DNA of 64,000 bases. Origin: Symbiodinium sp. CCMP2592. Its lineage: Eukaryota > Sar > Dinophyceae > Suessiales > Symbiodiniaceae. Below the pieces are notes generated by a model. That model was not told the DNA's origin. It saw only the letters and a list, made by a program, of their open reading frames with translations, and made no database searches. Of this stretch, positions 56,251 through 64,000 are shown piece after piece. Made by a program: the position numbers and the translations under genes. The stretch lies in contig CAJNDT010000513.1 in NCBI GenBank assembly GCA_905221615.1, positions 124,001-188,000 of the forward strand, read 5' to 3'. The stretch's first letter is position 1; every line of letters starts with the position of its first letter.

Positions 56251-56290
56251 GTTACTATTATTATTAATTGAATTATTATTTGAGTTTATT
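56218..56290. repeat. (ATT)n microsatellite
   Basis: ATT units with G and C interruptions. Confidence 0.9.
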
Positions 56291-56360
56291 TAAACCCTAA
56301 ACCCCTAAAACCCTAAACCCCTAAACCCTAAATCACTGAAACCCCCAAACCCTAACACCT
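56290..56360 (-). repeat. CCCTAAA(A) tract
   Basis: About seven CCCTAAA, CCCCTAAA and CCCTAAAA units. Confidence 0.9.
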
Positions 56361-56687
56361 CCTGCCTGCACGGATCGGGATAAAATGGAAGGGATCAACT
56401 CCAAAACAGCATGGAAACAACTCCTTGCGGCCGAAATCCCCACTGTTTACAAACTTTCAAAGGAGTTTCGGAGCTTTCAGGCTTGTGCTGTGGGATCTTA
56501 GGTGGTTAGGGCTTAGGGGTTTAGGGTTTATAGGGCTTGGGGCTTATAGGGTTTAGGGATTTAGGTTTAGGGTTTATAGAGTTTAGGGTTGTGATAAGGG
56601 TTGGAAGTTCGAAGCATCCGGCGACAACGGACGCAAAACCTTCTTACCAGAGCTCCCGAAAGCGTACACCCCGCCGCCAAATAGAAA

Positions 56688-56727
56688 CCGACAAACTCAC
56701 GGTTTAGGGTTCAGGGACCCGACAAAC
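56688..56727. repeat. 9-bp direct repeats around a TRS word
   Basis: CCGACAAAC at 56688-56696 and 56719-56727, with 22 bp containing CGGTTTAGGGTTCAGGG between. Confidence 0.7.
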
Positions 56728-57036
56728 ACCTGGGACCGAATCCGAACCTTCTGAACACGACATGAAAGGGAGCATCTAACAGAAGCTTCCACTATAGAAT
56801 TCTGTGAGAATTCTGTGCTACAGCCCTCTAGCAAGCCCAGACCTGAACCCCTAAACGCTAAACCCTAAACCCCACACTCTAAACCCCAAAACCCTAGACC
56901 TGAAACCCTTCAGGTCCGAAGTTCAAAGCTGTTAAATTTCCGTAAGAGCCGAGCCAGAGCTCGTAGGTAGCCCTCTGGCAGGTTCTTGATATTCTGGAGC
57001 CTGGGTCCGGTCTGGCTGGGCTCAAGAAGCTTTCCT

Positions 57037-57148
57037 ACCTATAGTCTCCATTGTAATTCCTTTTTTTGGGTAACCAGTTTTATGGTCAGGATCCTATACC
57101 AGAGATTTCGGTTAACCCCAAAAAGGAACTACAATGGAGACTATAGGT
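57037..57148. mobile_element. MITE family A, copy 6
   Basis: CCTATAGTCTCCATTGTAA / CTACAATGGAGACTATAGG with TA on both sides. Confidence 0.9.
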
Positions 57149-57227
57149 AGGTGCATTGGACTTTCGCGCTGCCATGGTGGGCCTGCACTTCAACTCGGTT
57201 ACGGTAACCCATCCATCAAAGGGCGAA

Positions 57228-57340
57228 CGCCCAGACCTTCCAAAATCCCTTAATTAAGGAATATACCTTAAATCATAGTAGGATCCCTAATATGATTTAA
57301 GGTATATTCCTTAAGTAAGGGATTTTGGAAGGTCTGGGCG
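57228..57340. mobile_element. MITE family G, copy 5
   Basis: CGCCCAGACCTTCCAAAATC / GATTTTGGAAGGTCTGGGCG, a perfect 20-bp pair. Confidence 0.9.
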
Positions 57341-59237
57341 TCCCAAGCTTCCCTGCAGTCCATGACAACCACCCCGTTGAATGTTCAGGCTTTACCGTGG
57401 TACTGACCCTCATCTGCGGTGACGCTCTGCCACTGCCACTACTATAACTCTGTTCTTCAACGACCGGGCCCCAAAAAGTTCAAACTTTCTAGGACAGAGC
57501 TAATATATAACGCCAGAAAGTTTAAAGTTCCCCCGTTCACTATCTAAGATAAGTCTGCTTCGTCTGTGTTATTCTCCATGGTCCAGGGACGTCGTGATCG
57601 CAGGACGTCTGAGGCCGCTACAGCGACTTCGGGCAACTTTGCGCCTGCTGACAGAACGGGCTTGTGGCCTTCGGGCATATAGGGGCTTAAGGCTACCATG
57701 AAAGTACTATAACGGCTCTAAGGGGGTTCGATAAGGGTACAGTAAATAGAAAAGGAAACAAAAGGCTTTCTATAAGGGTACTAAAAGGGTTCGGTTTAGA
57801 GTATCGGGCTCACGTCTTGCTCAAAAACCAATCATACAACAGACTCCGGCCCGAAACAATTAAACACACATCTAGAAAACTGAAACGTAGAGGAATCGAG
57901 AAGAAAACGAGTGTTTTTTCAATGTTGGAAGGGTTGTTATAGGGGATACTGTAGAGACTAGGGCTCTATGACGGGGGCTCAGTATAGGGGCCTTAAGAAG
58001 TAGAAAATGATTAAACCCTACAAACGCTGAGGGGATATTGGAATGCTGTTCCTAACTATTTTGGCTCCTCTATTACTTCAACCTGATGCTCCCTGGATCA
58101 CCGACCGGAAACTTCTGGGGAGGTAGAACCCTAAACACTAAACCCTACCATATCATAAGTACCTTCGTTTGAAATGCTGGCATGCATGCCAGGTGTTTGA
58201 AAAAGGCATGCCACCACCTTCTCTTTTTCATGTCGGGTCACATCTTTCATACTATGATCTGATTATTTCGGTCATACACACTTACTTCAAAGTTCGTCGT
58301 GCTGTAACTACTGTATCCTGATACTACATGATTGGCCTCTCATTAATTTCGATCCCCATGACCACTGTAAAAATATTGGGAGCTTCCGTGCCTCTAGAAT
58401 TTTCAGGCTGTGCAGGGCTTACGCACTTAAGGACGGTTTCGCATCTTGGGGGGTAAGGTTTACCGTTTAGGGTACGGATGGCAATCCTTCACGACAAGTG
58501 GGAGCCGCGTAGTTCTGATGTAGCGAAGTTGGGGCACTACCTAAATGTCCAGTATCCTAGGAGAACTAAAGCTTAACCTCCGGGCACATACAGGAACTAT
58601 CATACCTCAGAAAGGTTCAAGGTTACCTACCTCTACTACAAAACCTTAGACCCCAAATCCCCCCAACCCCCGAAACCCTAAACCCAACCCTAAACGCTCA
58701 GGCGACTTATACGTCTGCTAGAAAAAGCCATCTTTCCCGACGTTCAGAAGTAACATAAACACAAATCGTCTTTGACTGGATAGTTCAACATAACAGAGAC
58801 CATGATCAATCGATGCTGACAGTATTTCTTGCTACATGAATAGCAATGATAGCGATTATGGGACTAAGGATGCGCTTTAGGGCTTACAGGATTGCAGGCT
58901 CTGGGCTCAGGATTTGGTAGGGGCTGATTTATGAGGTGCAGGGTTTCACCGACAACAACTGCACCCGCGACCACGCCTGATCATCAGACGCCTTCAAAGC
59001 TTCGGATTTCAAGAGGGGGGTCTTCAGTTCAGCAAGCTGCAGAGACTTCTGTCGGTTCATAGGAGATGCTAAATACTGTAACCACGACATGGTAAACTAC
59101 AGAGTGGCAAAACCCGGGGTGCCTTACATTTGAGAAGGGATAAGTGGCTGCAGGGAGGACCTTGAAGCACATACGACATAAGGTAGGACCGGTTAGACTT
59201 TTCGGCTGTGGTTTGGGAGAAGCAAACCTAGGAAGCT

Positions 59238-59342
59238 ACCTGTAGTCTCCATTGTAATTTCTTCTTTTGGTTAACCAAAAACTCTATTATAGGATCCTAA
59301 CCATAAAACTGGTTAACCAAAAACAGGAACTACAATGGAGAC
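59238..59342. mobile_element. MITE family A, copy 7
   Basis: CCTGTAGTCTCCATTGTAAT / AACTACAATGGAGACC. The right tip is missing. Confidence 0.85.
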
Positions 59343-59634
59343 CAAGCCCGATGAGTCCCAAGCTTTAGACTCAGAGCTTAAGGTTCAGAGGGTTTAGTGC
59401 CTCACCCTGAACAGGAACCTTAAAAAGGATCCCTGAAAAGTTCTCTCTAAGGAACCCTTAAAGGAACCCGTCCATGCTGGGCAGCCGAATGGCTCTAAAG
59501 CAGAAACGAGTTCGAAGCGTATGAAATATGATCCGTATTTGCATTATTTGCCCTAGATCTCATGGAACAAACGCCAGACCCCAAAGCCTCACACCCCAAA
59601 GCCCTGAATCGGAATCCTCCGAGAACGAAACCCT

Positions 59635-59746
59635 ACCTATAGTCTCCATTGTAGTTCCTTTTTTGGGTTAACCCAAATCTCCAGTATAGGATCCTAACCA
59701 CAAAACTGGTTAACCAAAAACAGGAACTACAATGGAGACTATAGGT
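59635..59746. mobile_element. MITE family A, copy 8
   Basis: CCTATAGTCTCCATTGTAG / CTACAATGGAGACTATAGG with TA on both sides. Confidence 0.9.
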
Positions 59747-59752
59747 AAGATC

Positions 59753-59778
59753 CTAAACCCCTAAACCCTAAACCCTAA
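59753..59778 (-). repeat. CCCTAAA array between two MITEs
   Basis: Four units, joined directly to a left-truncated E element. Confidence 0.85.
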
Positions 59779-59833
59779 GTACCTATATAGGGACTACTGC
59801 ATATACTATATGAGTACATGGACCCTTAGGGTA
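59778..59833. mobile_element. MITE family E, right part, cut at TRS
   Basis: GTACCTATATAGGGACTACT to GTACATGGACCCTTAGGG. The left end is replaced by CCCTAAACCCTAA. Confidence 0.65.
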
Positions 59834-60518
59834 ATGCCGAAGCTTTGCCCAGCCTGGCCGGAAAGCGCATTTTGGACGACCTTCGTGCTTTGTCTTTAGA
59901 GGCTTCGTCAGGAAATACCCATTATGAGAGCGTTACACGGGCTTACAGGCTTTAGAGGTTTGGTTTTAGGTTCCAGGGGTTTAGGGTTCAGGATTTCAGG
60001 CTTCAGGCCTTGCTGTATAGCTCGGAAGATTTTTGGGATTTGCGCCTGGGATTGGGGCGTACTTAGTTGGAGTGATTCAGTGTTAGCTCTTCAGAAACCA
60101 GCAAACAGACAAAGTCTGAACTCCCAAGCACGAACCTAGCACAATCCTGCGTGATCTAGGGAGGGTGAACGGGTAAACGCCCAACGCCTGGAGATGCGCA
60201 GCGGAAGCTCGTCGAACTTCCAAATATGCTCTACATAGCAAGTAGCGGCGATGGCCGAATACAGGGGCCATAATGATTGGAATCAGATTCTGAGGAAATT
60301 TCAGAATTACGTGTCATCTCTAGATACTCCGACACCTATAATCCCTTCCCCCTACGCACCCCCACCCCCTCCCGAATATAAAAACTGGATTTCGGGACCG
60401 GAGTTTTCATATTAGGGGGTTTCGGGGCATCCGGGTAAGAGTGGGATTGGCAGTGTTTCAATGGCAACTGATGATGGACCCAGCCAGTCAGTAACAACGA
60501 CCGCTTCTTGCGCTGCCG

Positions 60519-60589
60519 TTCCCAAAATAGTAGGATCCTTATTATAAGGACCCCCAAATAAGGTACCCCCAATTTTCGGAAACTCCCAT
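60519..60589. mobile_element. MITE family D, right part
   Basis: ATAGTAGGATCCTTATTATA through AATTTTCGGAAACTCCCA. The left end is absent. Confidence 0.7.
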
Positions 60590-60694
60590 ATATGAGCAGG
60601 AGGCATCTTCATGGTACTGTCCGAAACGACCAGAAAGAGCCGCGAAGGAAGTGAGGAGGTCGCAAGCAAAGCCAGCCGACAGTCTCTGGAATCC

Positions 60695-60784
60695 ACCTAT
60701 AGTCTCCCATTGTAGTTCCCTTTTTGGGGTTACCTTTTCGGATCCTGATGACATATTTGGAAGGAACTACAATGGAGACCATAC
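60695..60784. mobile_element. MITE family A, copy 9 (shortened)
   Basis: CCTATAGTCTCCCATTGTAG / GAACTACAATGGAGACCATA. The core is deleted and the GGTTAACC arms are lost. Confidence 0.75.
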
Positions 60785-62215
60785 ATAAAACTTAAGGCAC
60801 ACTAACCCCTCCACACCTCAGACCTCCTAATGCTTTGCATGTCGTGGTCAGCCTCCAATTGACGAGGTCCTAATTGATCCTGAATCATGGAAACCTAAAT
60901 CGGCATTTCAAGAAGAGTTGGGAGTGTCATGAGCTGTAGGTAGGCTGTTACGGCAGCTTGTGCTGTATAGATACTTGGGCTATGCAAGAAAGATGGAGTG
61001 AATGATGGCAAATGCGAGTTTAGCGGCCACCGTCCACAAAAATAGCGACAGGAGTCGACATAAGGTTCCAGGGCTACATGTTATCATACATACACAGACT
61101 GGCCTCGTTTCCTCTTCCTCCAGCATCGATACCTTGCAGGACTCGGTTGACCCACAACTTACCAAGACCCAAGGCCTTAAAACCCTGAACCTCAAAACCC
61201 AAGAGCAAAACAACTCTCAACTCCTAAATTCTTCAGAACATGAAAACTCTTGAGCTTTAGACTCCATGGTCAAAACTGTTTAAGTTGATCCTAGACACTT
61301 CGCGGAAACATTCAGCCCACAGCCCAATCCGGAGCACACATCTTGGACTTAGAGAGCCTGGCGATTAAACTCATATCACAAGTAGAGTTCCCTTTCCGTT
61401 GCACTATATTTTTCCAGTCTAGGGCATCATAACCTCCACATACAATACAAGCATCCTACTCATGTACTGTGTCGTGAACCCCGACCTTGCCTCAGACCGT
61501 GCTTCCATTCAGGCATGGTCTTGGGGGATTTTGTGGTGTACAGACAGCTACGAGACACATCATCCCCAGCACCTGATATCTGATCGCAAGCCGCTGAACA
61601 CTCTTCCTGTATGCTCGGAATTCAGTCCGTCAGAGGCTTTCAAAACCAGAAGCCTTACAAGATATAAGGCTAGGAACCCTCGCAGAAGAAAGGCATGCTC
61701 TGTATCAGGCGTTCTCACCAACTCCCTGAGTTGAATTCTGCAAGGCGTCTAAACCCTTAGTTAAACCCGTGGGCAACGCATCTTGTACCCAGGGCCTGTG
61801 CCAAACAAACTTTCCGATTCTTTGGCCCAAATCCCCATATTACCGGGAAACGTTCGGTTTAGGGTCTAGTGTTCTTCTTCTGACAGCTGGCGCTGCTGAA
61901 CCTAAACCCTAAACCAGTTGCTTCGCAAGGAGCCCCTGTTCGTTCTGAAAGAAACAGTCGGTCTACGCAGGGATTCGGGTTTAAGGGTTTAGGGTCTAGG
62001 GTTTGGGGGTTTGGGGCTTAGGGGTTTAGGGTTTAGGAATTAGGGTTTCGGGGTTTGGGGCTTAGGGCTTACTCGAAAGCACAGTAGATCTATCTTGTCC
62101 GGTATCCTAGGGAAACTAGAGGCTAGCCTTTGAGTAGCATAGGGATTCTAGGTTCTGGTACCCCCGACAGGTTAAAGCTTACCTGCTCTGCCACTGAACG
62201 ATTCCATACCGCACG

Positions 62216-62404
62216 CGATGCCCATCTCAAACCCTAATAGGGCCCCCAAAAAGCACATAAGCAAAAACTAGGATAGGGATATCCCATATAAACCCCCTTA
62301 TAAGGAAGCCCAGTAAGGTAGGGATATCCCTAAGAAATGCTTATGCTTATGTGCTTTTTGTGTCCCTAACCTAAACCTCAAACCCTAAACCGATGCCCAT
62401 CTCA
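62216..62404. repeat. 14-bp direct repeats around a TRS+MITE K block
   Basis: CGATGCCCATCTCA is identical at 62216-62229 and 62391-62404. The 161 bp between contain MITE K with CCCTAAA-type words on both of its sides. Confidence 0.9.
62238..62370. mobile_element. MITE family K, copy 2
   Basis: AAAAAGCACATAAGCA / TGCTTATGTGCTTTTT. This matches the copy at 4774. Confidence 0.85.
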
Positions 62405-62774
62405 TCGCCGGGGAGCCTTCTCTCATGTGCCACGCGCAAGGTTCAGCCCTGACATGTAAGGAACTTCCGGTTCAGGATTAGGAGTCACGGCTTCAGGGTT
62501 TGGACTCACATCTTGGGTTGCTTCCTGGTTCCGACATGCCATCTCCATAACAACATAAGCCTCTACATCCTATGTAAGATACTTTGGAAGCCTCCACATC
62601 CGAAACCTTGCACTCCAAACGGGGAACCCTGGGCGCTCAAGCCAGAGCCCTGACTTCAGAGCGTAAACCCAGAGCGACGACGGGGGCAACAAACAAACAA
62701 ATAACACACACCCCAAGCATTTCAGCCGAAACCCGATGGTTATACAAATCACTACAGATCTGAAGCACTGATCT

Positions 62775-62887
62775 ACCTATAGTATCCATTGTAGTTCCTT
62801 TCTTTGGTTAACCAGTTTTTATGGTTAGGATCATATTATAGAGATTTCGGTTTGCCAAAAAAAGGATCCACAATGGAGCCTTAGGGT
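62775..62887. mobile_element. MITE family A, copy 10
   Basis: CCTATAGTATCCATTGTAG on the left. The right end GATCCACAATGGAGCCTTAG is eroded. TA on both sides. Confidence 0.8.
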
Positions 62888-63829
62888 AAATTAGCTGCAA
62901 GCATGGCGGCCTTCAGAGCGGTGGCCGAGTTCCTTTGGAATCGGTCCTGGTGCCAGTAGGGGGCTCAAGGACCAGGAACCCAAGATTCGATCTTATCTAA
63001 CCAGTGGTTTTGGGGGTTCCCTTGGCTCTTGAGCTCCTTTTTAAATAGGGATTATCATCATCCCTGGCTCCTTAGCTCCCATAATATCAATTGTTAGTTA
63101 TGCTAAAAAACAGCTACAGTAGGGTTTAGACCGCGGTATGTTACACTATACCCACCTTCCGAGATCAAGCTATCCACTCTCTAGTCTGTCTTGAACATCC
63201 ACCGCTGAGGACTATCGTTGCCTATCACCCCTCAACCCTAGACCCTAAACCGTAAAAGCCCTAAACGCCCAGAACTGTCAGGGCGTTCGTAGAGGCAGTT
63301 TCTAAAAGTCCTTTCAAACCTTATGGACAACCCGAGGAAGACACAGGAAGTCCTAATAAATCCCAGAAGGCCCTAGGTAACGTAGCAAAATAAGTTCCTA
63401 TCTAGGGTCGCGGTGTCCGGCTTATGGGTTTGGGATTTATTGCTCCGGGCGTTAGTGCTTTGGGCTCAGGGCTTGAGGCTTGAGAGTTAAGGGCTTCGAT
63501 TTCGAGCTGCTTTCTAGAGATTTGGGAGTTCTTTAAGGCTTTAGGGGTTGAACCGGTGTTTCAGGGCCTTAGACATTTTGAGGGTCCAGGCGCGATCCTG
63601 GGTCTGTTTTGGACTTTGTGCTTTGGGGCCTCGGAAGTGGAGGGCGGTCTTGGTCTGGGCAGCCACAGGCTAGGATTTGGGGTTCAGGACAGGTGCACGC
63701 GGGTACGGGTCAGTCGGCAGAGGGCATGGATATGGTGACTATTTGGCACGACCTGGGTCGATCCCTGTGGTACTTGCTTCAAGCATCTTGTCATCACAAG
63801 CTCCGCCTTCCACTTCCGACTGAGATAGT

Positions 63830-63930
63830 TGGGCGGTTGTCAAAATTAGGGTCCCCTTTTGGGTCCTTATTATAATACGGCACCTAATATTTAGGGTACC
63901 CAAAAAGGGCCCATAATTGACAACCACCCA
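63830..63930. mobile_element. MITE family C, copy 4
   Basis: TGGGCGGTTGTCAAAATT / AATTGACAACCACCCA, flanked by GT on both sides. Confidence 0.85.
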
Positions 63931-64000
63931 GTTACTGGTTTCAGGTTTCAGGATCCGGGAGCGGTCCTCCCTGCCCATGGCACTACGAGCTCTCACTTCA

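Larger units (their letters stand above)
55082..64000. other. gene-free TRS/MITE mosaic to the window edge
   Basis: TRS tracts lie at 56.29-56.36, 56.51-56.60, 58.66-58.70, 59.75-59.78, 61.86-62.07 and 63.23-63.27 kb, with many MITE copies. Low-copy pieces at 57.34-57.70, 58.15-58.45, 58.73-59.23, 60.85-61.85 and 62.90-63.22 kb hold only short, unconvincing frames, the best being 61462-61737 (+), 90 codons. Confidence 0.6.

Noticed and set aside
61462..61737. 90-codon frame as a gene
   Set aside because: No domain, no neighbour support, and a length compatible with chance. Mentioned only in the region entry.

Overview
The window looks like gene-poor nuclear DNA of an alga, most likely a dinoflagellate (perhaps Suessiales/Symbiodinium-like; a chromerid is the main alternative). 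Three observations support this: a Copia-type polyprotein of the kind abundant in dinoflagellate genomes, plant-type TTTAGGG/CCCTAAA telomere words scattered in both orientations across almost the whole window, and no dense run of genes. The species call is an inference; no rRNA, tRNA or confident host gene was seen.

Layout. 1-4162 is the pol part of a Copia-like LTR retrotransposon, open at the left edge. A purine tract and a putative LTR start follow, then a short gag-like start that breaks off near 4.70 kb. From there to 64 kb the DNA is a mosaic of (i) degenerate telomere-like sequence (called TRS here), (ii) about 60 short palindromic elements of roughly 85-140 bp with terminal inverted repeats (MITE-like) that fall into about 19 sequence families, lettered A-S here, plus a looser family U, (iii) microsatellites, including a 1.4-kb AGT/AGC block at 18.3-19.8 kb, a CTA block at 11.1-11.45 kb and a GA block at 42.8-42.9 kb, and (iv) small low-copy islands that look like broken pieces of coding sequence.

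Coding islands. 49.6-50.5 kb (minus) is a MULE-like transposase fragment with a one-base frameshift. 54.4-55.1 kb and 32.0-32.55 kb (both minus) are unrecognised coding-like stretches that also change frame. 22.77-22.92, 25.18-25.33 and 52.47-52.61 kb (plus) are short reading frames, two of them starting directly at a TRS block. Long poly-Leu/Ser/Val frames in the trinucleotide blocks are repeat artefacts.

The most interesting layer is how the mosaic was assembled. TRS tracts or TRS-plus-MITE blocks sit between direct repeats of 4, 9, 14 and about 24 bp (35.09, 56.69, 62.22 and 40.08 kb). One MITE copy is split into two halves 1.37 kb apart by a composite insert (46.21-47.58 kb). Other MITEs are nested or cut off at TRS. 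Many TRS tracts end in the same register (CCCTAAACC followed by G). This pattern suggests repeated break repair with telomere-type filler, or a mobile unit that carries TRS. It is a hypothesis from one window read by eye.
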